64,000 bases of DNA, from the NCBI RefSeq assembly GCF_028768465.1, contig NZ_CP118225.1, positions 4,011,001 to 4,075,000 of the forward strand, in the 5' to 3' direction. The notes under the pieces were generated by a model that worked only from the letters and a program-made list of their open reading frames with translations, made no database searches and had not been told where the DNA came from. The DNA is from Rhodopirellula sp. P2 (GTDB taxonomy: Bacteria; Planctomycetota; Planctomycetia; Pirellulales; Pirellulaceae). Made by a program: the position numbers and the translations under genes. Numbering within the stretch: position 1 is the stretch's first letter; each line of letters starts with the position of its first letter. Below, piece by piece: positions 17,655 through 25,136 of the stretch.

Positions 17655-19262
17655 TCAACCGTCCAAGGTCACCAGCAATCCTTCGATCTCCGCGGCCGCT
17701 TGACGAGCCTGCGCGGCGGCTTCCAAGACGCTCAGACGCGTGTTGAACAAGGTGCGTTGGACGGTCAACAACTGCAGGTAGTCGGTCTCTCCTGCCTCAA
17801 ACGCTCGTTGCGACAATTGGTAGGTTTCTTCGGAAATTGGCAACACGCTTGTGTTCAATCGGTGATAACGTTCGAGGGCCACTTGGTATCGTCCAGCCGC
17901 GTTGGCCAACCGACCTTCCAGGCTCCATTGCGTTCTCTCGATCGCGGCAGACGCCTCGGAAATGCTCGCCCGGGCACTGCGGATGTTGCCCTGGTTTCGA
18001 TTCCATAGCGGCAACGGAACGCTGACTCCGATCCGAGCAAAGGTATCGTCCGACGCGGCGTCGACCCCGACACCGACGAGCCCCGTGATGTTGGGAGTGA
18101 CTTGGGCGCACGCCAGACGCAGCGACCATCTCGCGCGTTCCAACGCTGATCCAGCCGCCGAAAGTTCGGGGCTGGTCGCCTTGATTTCAGACAGCAGCGA
18201 GTCCCATGGCGTTTCGCTCAGTCCCTCGGCGATGTCGCCCACCAAAGCACCTTCCGGCAAGGCTGGCAAGCCGGTCGCAGCGGCCAACGCTGTGCGGTTG
18301 GCTCGCAACTGAGTCGCAGCGTTCTCGGCGGTGATGCGTGCTTGTTCGGTCTCAACTCGAGCCTGCAGCCAGGCGACTCGTGAAACTTCTTCAGCGTCCA
18401 GCAAATCCTTGACGCTGTTCAGCGACTTCTCCGCCAAGTCGACGATCTGGGACGCGATTTCGGAACGACGCTGAGCCACCAGGGCACTCGCGAACGCGGT
18501 GCGAACGTTGGTCAGGACTTGCAGTTCTGCCATTCGTAATTCTGAGCGTCGCTTTTCAGCCTCGTGAGCCTGGACCTGTTGAGCGAGCTGAAGCTTGTTC
18601 GCGGTCACGAACTGCTGGGACAATTGCACCGAGTGCAATCCCGAGGACGCTTCGTTGCCAATCTCATCGGATTGATATTGTAGAACCGGGTTGAATGGCA
18701 GGCCCGCTTGGATGGCTTGCCCGTTTGAAAACGCGACCCTTGCTCGAGCTTCCGCGATCGCAGGGTGTGCCCCCAACGCCATCGATTCGAGGGACGACAG
18801 AGTCAACTGGCCGAGTGGATGGGAGCCCGCCACCTGGGATCCAGCAACGATTGGAGACGAGAGGCCCGTGGGCGAGATCGGCTGCGACGCCTCGACCTCA
18901 TTCAACGAGGCATCCAATTCCATCGCATCACGCAACGTTTGCGGCTCGATGACCAGCGTGGAAACTTCGTCGCTGGTTGAGGGCGAGTCGGGCGGCGCCT
19001 GCAAGGCGACAGGCTCCGGGGCGGTTTCACGAGCGAACGCGAACTCATTCCAGCCAACCTGTTGAACGCTTTCTTGCGGCTCGAGTTTCCCTGCCGGCTG
19101 TGGTTGGACGGTCTCTTGCAACGCAGGTTGTGCCCCTGCAAACGAGCGATTAGGCGTCCTTTCGCTAACGGTTTGGCAACCACTCGCGATTCCCAAAGAG
19201 GCCAGCAACAACGCATGTTTCGCGTTTCGCATCCCGTTGCTGAGTTTTGAATGCATTTGCAT
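17655..19262 (-). CDS. TolC-family outer-membrane efflux protein (CusC/CzcC-like)
   Basis: The product is 535 residues from the ATG at 19262, preceded by GGAAAGGTG about six bases upstream; a longer reading from 19331 lacks a good ribosome site. A lipoprotein signal is seen (LLLASLGIASGC). A low-complexity stretch of about 130 residues comes next, then the OEP domain with its two coiled-coil hairpins (ALGAHPAIAEARARVAFSNG and the C-terminal EAGETDYLQLLTVQRTLFNT). It would form the outer-membrane exit duct for the adaptor and RND pump encoded downstream. It is the first recognisable gene of the operon; the next gene starts 216 bases later. Confidence 0.9.
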   Translation of the reverse strand: MQMHSKLSNGMRNAKHALLLASLGIASGCQTVSERTPNRSFAGAQPALQETVQPQPAGKLEPQESVQQVGWNEFAFARETAPEPVALQAPPDSPSTSDEVSTLVIEPQTLRDAMELDASLNEVEASQPISPTGLSSPIVAGSQVAGSHPLGQLTLSSLESMALGAHPAIAEARARVAFSNGQAIQAGLPFNPVLQYQSDEIGNEASSGLHSVQLSQQFVTANKLQLAQQVQAHEAEKRRSELRMAELQVLTNVRTAFASALVAQRRSEIASQIVDLAEKSLNSVKDLLDAEEVSRVAWLQARVETEQARITAENAATQLRANRTALAAATGLPALPEGALVGDIAEGLSETPWDSLLSEIKATSPELSAAGSALERARWSLRLACAQVTPNITGLVGVGVDAASDDTFARIGVSVPLPLWNRNQGNIRSARASISEASAAIERTQWSLEGRLANAAGRYQVALERYHRLNTSVLPISEETYQLSQRAFEAGETDYLQLLTVQRTLFNTRLSVLEAAAQARQAAAEIEGLLVTLDG

Positions 19263-19954
19263 CGCGACACCTTTCCCATGATTCGACACTAGCCCATTGC
19301 GTTCATCGGTTTGACACGACTGATGCATCACGCATGATCGCGATAACCCGAACGAATCCTCCCATCCGAGGATCAGGCTGTAGCGATTGTGCCGATCAAG
19401 GAAAGTGGCAGGGCACCGTCACGCTGGTTCAACAGGGGCCACCACCGATTCGCTGCGCAGTGAATTCACGGCAAAACAGTGACTCACCAGGACTGCCTCC
19501 GCAATTCAGAAACAAGCCCTCGGACGCTCTCGAGGATGCCGTCTGCAAAGACGGACGCCAGGCTTGCAGTTCCGGTCGGCAGTGTTGCCAAGTTTTCTTC
19601 AAAGGTGGATTGTTCTGCCGGAGTCATCCGCCGATGACGTTCCCGGAATCTCGAGGCGTCTCGTCCTCGTGCTGATGATTCATGCTGGATTTGCAGGAGG
19701 GCTTTCTGGTTCCTCGATGGGGTTGGCGAGCCAATGCTGCCATCAAAGTCAATGGACTTCGTTGCCATCGATCGCTTGCTGCCGCATGTCCCGTTTTCGA
19801 AAGAACGACGACGCGTGCCGTCTGGGTTTGGGGAAGAGTTTGTCTCAGAGCAATCAATACGGGGGTTCAGTGCAGCACTGGCGAATCGACCTGTCGATGA
19901 ATCGTCGGACCGCACCTATCCTGTAGGAAAGACGGTGTCCATTCTGTGCCGTCC
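19263..19954. other. Intergenic stretch upstream of two divergent units; no assured gene
   Basis: These 690 bases separate the efflux operon (leftward) from the hexosaminidase unit (rightward), so promoters for both should lie here. A minus-strand ORF at 19484-19915 (143 codons) ends with a gene-like stretch (MTPAEQSTFEENLATLPTG and onward), but its N-terminal half looks random. A competing frame carries MNHQHEDETPRDSGN and then stops. I could not decide whether a short gene (about 47-70 residues, minus strand) is present or this is a decayed one. No metal-regulator gene is visible here. Confidence 0.35.
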
Positions 19955-20089
19955 ATGGACCATCCTCCCTGGCCGTTGTTCACCGTGCTTGGACGCATCG
20001 TTGTCGAGAACGACTTGGAGGAATTGGTTTGCTCGTTGTCAACCGATCCGACCGATCCTTTGTTTCACATCTTCCCGATTGCATCATGA
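19955..20089 (+). CDS. Possible small protein overlapping the hexosaminidase start
   Basis: A 44-codon ORF starts with ATG at 19955 (MDHPPWPLFTVLGRIVVEND). Its TGA overlaps the ATG of the hexosaminidase gene by four bases (ATGA at 20086-20089). Codon choice resembles that of neighbouring genes (TTG, GAC, GAG, ATC, CCG). The overlap is the arrangement used for translational coupling in several other gene pairs here. The upstream frame is open only back to 19901. No family was recognised. It could be a leader peptide, a small partner or chance. Confidence 0.4.
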   Translation: MDHPPWPLFTVLGRIVVENDLEELVCSLSTDPTDPLFHIFPIAS

Positions 20090-22191
20090 CTTTCCGTTGC
20101 CTCTTTGTTTTCCTGTTGTTGACGTCTTCCGTTGCTGCGGCCGAGATTCCAATGGTGCCGCTACCTACCAAGATGAAAATCCAACAGGGAGCGAAATTGG
20201 ATTTCCCTCAAATCCTCACCGCAGAAACACCTGACGATCCAACGTGGGCGACGCACCTCGCGATCTTTGGGGAACGTCTGAAGTGGATGACGCGGGGAGA
20301 ACATCAACTGCAATTCGCGGATGGCGAACACGCGTTGCTGACGTTCACCCATTCAGCAGAACTTCGGCCAGAAGCCTATTCGATCGCAGTCACGTCCAAT
20401 CAAATTCAGGTGGCCGCTTCGACCGTCAAAGGGTTGGCTCATGCGACGGCAACGCTGCTTCAGTTGATCGGCAGCGACAATTCAAAATCGATCCCGCAAC
20501 TGCAGATCGAAGATTCGCCCCAGCTCACCTATCGAAATCTGATGATCGACATGGGGCGAAATCCCCACAGCATCGAGCTATTGAAAGAAACGATCGATTT
20601 GCTTTGGTTCTATAAAGTCGACTCCGTTCAATTGCACCTCACCGATGATCAGCGAATCGCCTTTCCCTCGACCGCCTTCCCGAAACTTTGGGATGGAGTG
20701 ATTTCTGTAGCAGAGTTCAAGGACCTGGAACGCTACGCGGTCGAGCGTGGCGTCACCATCATTCCTGAGTTAGAAGTTCCTGGTCACTCCGAACTGTTGC
20801 GCCGTGTCTACCCAGAGGTCTTTGGAAAGACAGCGACGGATTTGACCCAGTCCGAAACGGCGCTGAAGGGAATCAAGACGCTGTTGGATGAAATGATGGC
20901 TGTCTTTCCGTCGTCGCCGTACGTCCACATCGGTGGCGATGAGGCGTTCGGCGTGCCCGAGAATCTGCAGCGAGACTTGATCAACAAACTGCAAGCGTAC
21001 CTGAAGAGCAAAGGCACAGAGACTTTGGTGTGGGAGGGACCGCGGGCGGGAACCGGTGACAATCGAGTCCATCCGGAAGTCATCCATCTGAACTGGCGAA
21101 CGATCAACTACCCGGCCGACGAAATGGTTCAGAATGGACACCGGGTGGTCAATGCGGCATGGGATCCTTTGTATCTGGTCGATCACTATCCTCGCACCAA
21201 CTTCACGATGACTTCGCCCCAGCACATTTATGAAACGCTGTCGCTGACAAGATTCAAACACGTGAATCCGGAGATTCGAACCTACGCCAATCCAATTGAG
21301 GTGGAGCCAACCGACAAACTCATTGGATTTTGCATGCCGTGGTGGGAAGGCCGTGAAGAGAATTTCTCGTCGCAGGCATTCCCTCGTTTGATTCCATTTG
21401 CCGAAGTCGCCTGGAATCCGAACGTTGAACGGAATTATGACGACTTCAAAAGTCGGTCTTCGTTGGCCGAGAAGGCAAGGTCAGCAGCGTTCTATCCCGT
21501 TTCAATCGACGCCACGAACTTGATTGTCCCAGCGGACGGCGTCTTTGAACACTCGACATTGGTCACGCTGAAGATGGCTGAAATCGCTGGTCGTTCGTCT
21601 TCGAGTTTCGAGATTCGTTACACCACGGATGGTTCCGAACCGTCGTTGGAATCAACCCGTTATGAGTCGCCATTTGAGTTGACCAGGAGTGCCACGGTCC
21701 GCGCCACGGCGTTTTCCGCCAAGCAGGCAATTGGCCATGGGAGCCGATGCAACCTGGTGAAAGTGAACGGTCAACCGAATCTCGCTCTGCACAAACCGGT
21801 CACCTCAAGTGCGACGTCTGGACCGCCGTTTTCCGTTCAGCGAATCACCGATGGGGGAACCGACAACCTCGGTTTCTACCTGGGGTACCCCGCAGATCCA
21901 GAACCAATCCACCTGACCATTGACTTGGGAAGCGTCCAGTCGGTGAAACAGATCAACGTGTTTGCCTACAGCATTGCGGGGTCATTCGAAAAGTACCGCG
22001 TGGAGACATCGACGAATGGAGTCGACTTCGAAGGAGTGACGGCCAGGATGGAGAAGCCCGCAGACCCAACGGTTCCCGCTGAGCACCACTTCTCACCACG
22101 CGAGGTGCGTTACGTCCGGCTTCTGTCCCATGGCAACAAGGGCTATGTGTTCAATTCGTTTTCGAAGATCATCGAAGTGCAAGTCTTCTGA
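20086..22191 (+). CDS. Secreted beta-N-acetylhexosaminidase (GH20) with CHB_HEX_C and F5/8-type domains
   Basis: The product is 701 residues from the ATG at 20086, which gives a clean signal peptide (LFVFLLLTSSVAAAE). An N-terminal GH20b alpha/beta domain covers about 22-140. The GH20 TIM barrel covers about 150-480 with the catalytic Asp-Glu pair in VHIGGDEAF (D285/E286). A chitobiase C-terminal-like module follows (YTTDGSEPSLESTRYESPF, about 505-565). The last 120 residues form an F5/8-type C (discoidin) carbohydrate-binding domain (NLALHKPVTSSATSG onward). It would remove terminal GlcNAc/GalNAc from chitin fragments or glycans in the periplasm or outside. The convergent neighbour is an exported HAD protein. 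Confidence 0.93.
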   Translation: MTFRCLFVFLLLTSSVAAAEIPMVPLPTKMKIQQGAKLDFPQILTAETPDDPTWATHLAIFGERLKWMTRGEHQLQFADGEHALLTFTHSAELRPEAYSIAVTSNQIQVAASTVKGLAHATATLLQLIGSDNSKSIPQLQIEDSPQLTYRNLMIDMGRNPHSIELLKETIDLLWFYKVDSVQLHLTDDQRIAFPSTAFPKLWDGVISVAEFKDLERYAVERGVTIIPELEVPGHSELLRRVYPEVFGKTATDLTQSETALKGIKTLLDEMMAVFPSSPYVHIGGDEAFGVPENLQRDLINKLQAYLKSKGTETLVWEGPRAGTGDNRVHPEVIHLNWRTINYPADEMVQNGHRVVNAAWDPLYLVDHYPRTNFTMTSPQHIYETLSLTRFKHVNPEIRTYANPIEVEPTDKLIGFCMPWWEGREENFSSQAFPRLIPFAEVAWNPNVERNYDDFKSRSSLAEKARSAAFYPVSIDATNLIVPADGVFEHSTLVTLKMAEIAGRSSSSFEIRYTTDGSEPSLESTRYESPFELTRSATVRATAFSAKQAIGHGSRCNLVKVNGQPNLALHKPVTSSATSGPPFSVQRITDGGTDNLGFYLGYPADPEPIHLTIDLGSVQSVKQINVFAYSIAGSFEKYRVETSTNGVDFEGVTARMEKPADPTVPAEHHFSPREVRYVRLLSHGNKGYVFNSFSKIIEVQVF

Positions 22192-22300
22192 GTGACTGAA
22201 TGAAGAGCACTGCGTCAAAGAACCAACTGTTTTCATGCGGAAGCAGTTCGATGGCTGGGGCGCGGGCGAGCCACCAGCCCCAAGCGTTTGCAAATTCGAC

Positions 22301-22320
22301 ACCGCCTGTTGGAGGGCGGT
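22301..22320. other. Small hairpin between convergent genes
   Basis: ACCGCC (22301-22306) and GGCGGT (22315-22320) form a 6-bp stem with an 8-base loop in the 136-base gap between the convergent hexosaminidase and HAD genes. There is no T-run, so it is at best a weak or Rho-assisted termination site. Just upstream lies a GC-rich partial palindrome (GGCTGGGGCG and CCACCAGCCCC). Confidence 0.35.
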
Positions 22321-22327
22321 CACACCA

Positions 22328-23194
22328 TCAACGCTTCGCCTGGGGCATGATGTCGGCCAACTCATTCAGGTCATTCACGATCACATCAGGCTTCTGAACG
22401 TTGGGGTACAACGCGGTTCCAGGTCGTTTCACGAACGCGGTCTGCATTCCGACGCTTTTGGCTCCCGCTAGATCCCAGGCATGGGCAGCGACCATCAAGG
22501 CTTCATGAGGTTGGACCCCCAGGTCATCCAACACCATCTGATAAGGAGCTGGATGAGGCTTGTACTTTTTGAGTTGATCAACGCTGTAACGTTTCTCAAA
22601 CAAGTCGGTGATTCCAGCGTTCTTCATTTGCGTCTGGACGCCCACTGAGGAGGAGTTTGTCAGACTCACCAAGCGAAAGCCCTGCTTTGCCAGTCGCTGC
22701 AGTCCTTCGCGAACGTCGGCGTGTGCTGGCAAGGATCTCAAGGGAGTGACAATCGCAGCCCGGGCGGATTCGCGGTCCAGTTCGATTCCTTCCCGCTCGG
22801 CGACCATCATCAAGGCGGCGGTACCGATTTCGCCAAAGTCGTGATACTCGCCCGCCAACGTTTCAACCAACGAGTAATGCAGCATCGTTGAGAACCACAA
22901 TGGCAGCAGGTCTTCGCGTCCGTTCAAGGCTTTGCCAACCGAGGTTTTCAACGGAGCCAAGTCGAGCAACGTCTCGTTCACGTCGAACACAATCACTTTC
23001 GGAATGGTCGTATTGGAGTGGAGCATGGGGGGATCCGGTTGCAGTTGGTTGGCTTCTCTCGAAGGAGCAGCCTTGGATGGGACGCTTGCCGTTTCTTGAG
23101 CGGGCAAGTTCGTCATGCAAACAAGCATGAACAGGACGGAGAGAGCGAAACGATTCGAAAAGAATGGCATGGGCTGCGTGCAATGCGATTTCAT
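22328..23194 (-). CDS. Exported HAD-superfamily hydrolase, haloacid dehalogenase type II-like
   Basis: The product is about 288 residues if started at ATG 23194 (23170 is also possible; neither has a clear ribosome site). A signal peptide (about residues 14-34, ending LPAQ) precedes the HAD domain. Motif I is VIVFDVNETLLDL (nucleophile Asp, with Asn-Glu in place of the common DxD). Motif II is LVSLTNSS, and the Lys/acidic motifs are KKYKPHPAPYQ and VAAHAWDLAGAKSVGM. These features match L-2-haloacid dehalogenase relatives, which are normally cytoplasmic; export is unusual. A phosphatase or dehalogenase activity is inferred, with the substrate unknown. Confidence 0.82.
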   Translation of the reverse strand: MKSHCTQPMPFFSNRFALSVLFMLVCMTNLPAQETASVPSKAAPSREANQLQPDPPMLHSNTTIPKVIVFDVNETLLDLAPLKTSVGKALNGREDLLPLWFSTMLHYSLVETLAGEYHDFGEIGTAALMMVAEREGIELDRESARAAIVTPLRSLPAHADVREGLQRLAKQGFRLVSLTNSSSVGVQTQMKNAGITDLFEKRYSVDQLKKYKPHPAPYQMVLDDLGVQPHEALMVAAHAWDLAGAKSVGMQTAFVKRPGTALYPNVQKPDVIVNDLNELADIMPQAKR

Positions 23195-23726
23195 TGAAAA
23201 TGACGAACAGAGAAGGTCATGGGGAACAGGCTCGGTGCAATTCAATGATGTGTTCCCCGTCCCGATTCCCGCCAACCCGGAGTTCGTTTTCATTTGGCAA
23301 ACCAGTTGAAAGTGCTTCCCAGGTGGACTCGTCCAATCGCAGCAACCCCTCTCAGAACGAGCTCGTAGGCGTCACCCGCCACCGAGGCGGGTGGTGCCCT
23401 TTGGGATCGCGGCGTAGAGGGGGCGCGTCGGGCCTCTTGCCGCCTGGGGATGTCCAAAGCATTGCCTGAACCATTTCTTTGCACGAAAGCGGTTTGCGTT
23501 TTTTCTTCGTAGCCGTGTTTGTGTTCCCGTTGTTGGGGTTTCGAGGGGCCGCGTTGGCCAACGGGACCACACAGCGACCTCTGTCTCGAAAATACATCCA
23601 GCGTTGTTCCGGAGTCATTCCGAGAATCGTTGTTCGCCGTGAAAATGGTAGGCAAACGGGCGCTGGCGAGCGATGAAAACGCCCGCAAAAAACAAAACAA
23701 CTACTATCGTGATCAGTTGTTGAATT
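23195..23726. other. Gene-poor stretch
   Basis: No supported gene is present in these 530 bases. Several short ORFs on both strands are Arg/Pro-rich and frame-inconsistent, typical of non-coding GC-rich DNA. The next 1.4 kb contains decayed restriction-system fragments, so this may be the eroded edge of the same locus. Confidence 0.5.
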
Positions 23727-23912
23727 TTGAAAATGGCGAAGTCGAATGCAAAACGCTGGGGGAATTGCTACATCTCGGAATACGAGCTGAAAGGGGCAGA
23801 CCGTGCTGAGCACGGAGAACGGTTGCTTGATGGACTGGCAGCAGAACTGACCGATCTGGGGGGCAGCTGTTGGCAAGAACGCCGCTCTTACGCCCCTTTG
23901 CGGTTCTCTTAG
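23727..23912 (+). pseudogene. Fragment of a DUF1016/YhcG-type nuclease gene (decayed)
   Basis: A 61-codon reading frame contains [20 protein letters not shown], then LAAELTDLGG. This matches the family pattern 'I-v-E-x-E-x-G-x-x-R-A-x-Y-G-x-x-L-L-x-x-L-s-x-x-L-T' of the DUF1016 N-terminal domain as I remember it. The frame then breaks (SCWQERRSYAPL) and the rest of the gene, including the PD-(D/E)XK nuclease half, is not found. DUF1016 genes often sit inside type I restriction loci, and an HsdR fragment follows 350 bases downstream, so both look like remnants of one lost locus. Confidence 0.5.
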
Positions 23913-23967
23913 AGGTTTCCGGAGATTGTGCGGTCGCTGACTGCAGAATTCAAATACCTGCTGCCGC

Positions 23968-24020
23968 CGCTTTCGGTTCGGAGAACTGCCCGGCTGGCAA
24001 ACGCTTTCGGTTCGGAGAAC
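23968..24020. repeat. Two 19-bp direct repeats
   Basis: CGCTTTCGGTTCGGAGAAC occurs at 23968-23986 and again at 24002-24020, with a 15-base gap. It lies within the decayed restriction region. It may be a small duplication; there is no sign of an array beyond two copies. Confidence 0.7.
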
Positions 24021-24134
24021 CGAGCGACATTCAGTCACGATCGCACACTCCGGCCCAACTTTCGCGGCATCAATGACAACAGAACACAATGCATCTTTAT
24101 GACCGAGTACAAAACCATCGCCAAATCGAGCAAC

Positions 24135-24263
24135 TAAGCAGTTCGGCAGGAGTCTTTCAGCATTTTGAATGTTTTGGGTAGCGTCGTTGCTCCCTCGTAC
24201 AACCGGGGCTAACGCCCAAACGGCTCACATGGTTTTGCCCGATCATTCCTGCCGACCTGCTTA
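24135..24263. repeat. Dispersed intergenic repeat, copy 2 (129 bp)
   Basis: It has the same ends as copy 1 (TAAGCAGTTCGGCAGGA and TCCTGCCGACCTGCTTA) and the same length, with only scattered differences inside. It ends directly at the first recognisable codon of the HsdR fragment (24266), so it marks, or caused, the break point in the decayed restriction locus. Confidence 0.85.
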
Positions 24264-24265
24264 CA

Positions 24266-24538
24266 TCGATCCTGGAAAAATACAACTGGGAATGGATGGT
24301 TGCCGAAAGCGACCAGAGTGAGGGTGATCTCGAACGCGAACGGATTCAGAATATCTATTTGCTGAAACGGCGAGGCGTGGAGATTCGCGAAGCGTTCAAC
24401 CAGGTACACCGCTACAGCAAGGAGAGCTTTAACAGCGAGAACTCACTGTTCAAATTCCCGCAGTTGTTCCTCATCTCAAACGGTACCGTTACTCGGTACT
24501 TTGGCACCGTCCCGCTGAAATTTGTCACGAGTTCAATG
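24266..24538 (+). pseudogene. Fragment of type I restriction enzyme R subunit (HsdR, N-terminal region)
   Basis: About 91 codons read [20 protein letters not shown], then [20 protein letters not shown], then [17 protein letters not shown]. This is the unmistakable HsdR N-terminal pattern (the domain carrying the endonuclease, before the helicase). There is no start codon in the right place, and upstream sequence is replaced by the dispersed repeat. After VTSSMD the similarity stops at a CGTCCCGGAGGGACG palindrome (24541-24555). The remaining roughly 900 residues of a normal HsdR are absent. The piece is a non-functional relic; no hsdM or hsdS is in view. Confidence 0.8.
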
Positions 24539-24617
24539 GACGTCCCGGAGGGACGGGGGGGAGTGAATCCGCTTGACCTCCGTTTTCTGGGGGCGATTCA
24601 AAGCGTTTTAAAATGTG

Positions 24618-24645
24618 TTGACAGCGAATCGGCCGTGGCTAGAAT
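24618..24645 (+). promoter_or_regulatory. Near-consensus sigma-70 promoter for the cobalamin riboswitch
   Basis: TTGACA (24618-24623), a 16-base spacer and TAGAAT (24640-24645) give the best housekeeping promoter seen in the window. The predicted start near 24651 coincides with the 5' side of the riboswitch P1 stem. Confidence 0.75.
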
Positions 24646-24650
24646 CGCCG

Positions 24651-24878
24651 GCGTTCGAGGTGACTGGTTTGGTTTCAGCCAAATCAGTGAACAGGGAACT
24701 CCGGTGAAATTCCGGGACGGTCCGGCCGCTGTGTGCCACCAGAGATCTTCGGAAGTCGATCTCATTGTTCACTTTTTCTATTCAGCCATTGTTCTCGTTT
24801 TCGCGTTGTGACGTGATTCGTGAGTGAGAAGGCGGTGAGGGAACAAAAGGGTGGTGAGTCAGAAGACCTACCTCGCGC
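24651..24878 (+). ncRNA. Cobalamin (B12) riboswitch
   Basis: The conserved core is clear: CAGGGAACTCCGGTGAAATT (24693-24712), then CCGGGACGGTCCGGCCGCTG up to 24731. These match the B12-element consensus GGGAA...GGTGnAAnTCC.GGaC.G.cCCGCcaCTGT. The 3' side has GAGTCAGAAGACCTACCT (24855-24872), matching the usual CAGgAnACCTGCC. P1 can form between CGAGG (24656-24660) and CCTCG (24871-24875), extended by GCG/CGC. It would bind adenosyl- or aqua-cobalamin and lower expression of the downstream DUF4465 gene when B12 is plentiful. Confidence 0.88.
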
Positions 24879-24881
24879 AAG

Positions 24882-24915
24882 ACGTTTGGGTGCCTTCTTG
24901 GATTGAGGCAAACGT
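24882..24915 (+). promoter_or_regulatory. Candidate expression-platform hairpin of the B12 riboswitch
   Basis: ACGTTT (24882-24887) pairs with AAACGT (24910-24915), and GCCT (24892-24895) pairs with AGGC (24906-24909). The result is a 10-bp interrupted stem four bases after P1. It lacks a T-run, so it may act by alternative pairing or Rho-dependent control rather than as an intrinsic terminator. The remaining leader to the start codon at 25137 (about 220 bases) shows no gene. Confidence 0.5.
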
Positions 24916-25136
24916 TGCAACGTATGAAACCAATGTTGCCATGCTTTGATCGAGGTTGCGGCGGTTCATGGGTTGGGTTTCCGTCTTCAGCTATTGAATT
25001 GGGTTTCGTCGCAGGGTCTCCGTGGATTGAACTTCTCGCACTTGGCTCGTGATTTTGCGATCCAGCTGGAAGTCATCAGGGGGAATATGCGCCGGCAACA
25101 GAAAGTTCAAAGCAAATTGCACTTTGAATTGTCTCC

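Noticed and set aside
23352-24089. Minus-strand ORF of 245 codons across the decayed region
   Set aside because: Composition is random, there is no family, and it is contradicted by DUF1016-like coding on the plus strand.
24296-24811. 171-codon ORF as an intact gene
   Set aside because: Only its first part matches HsdR; the rest runs through the promoter and B12 riboswitch, so it is not a real protein.
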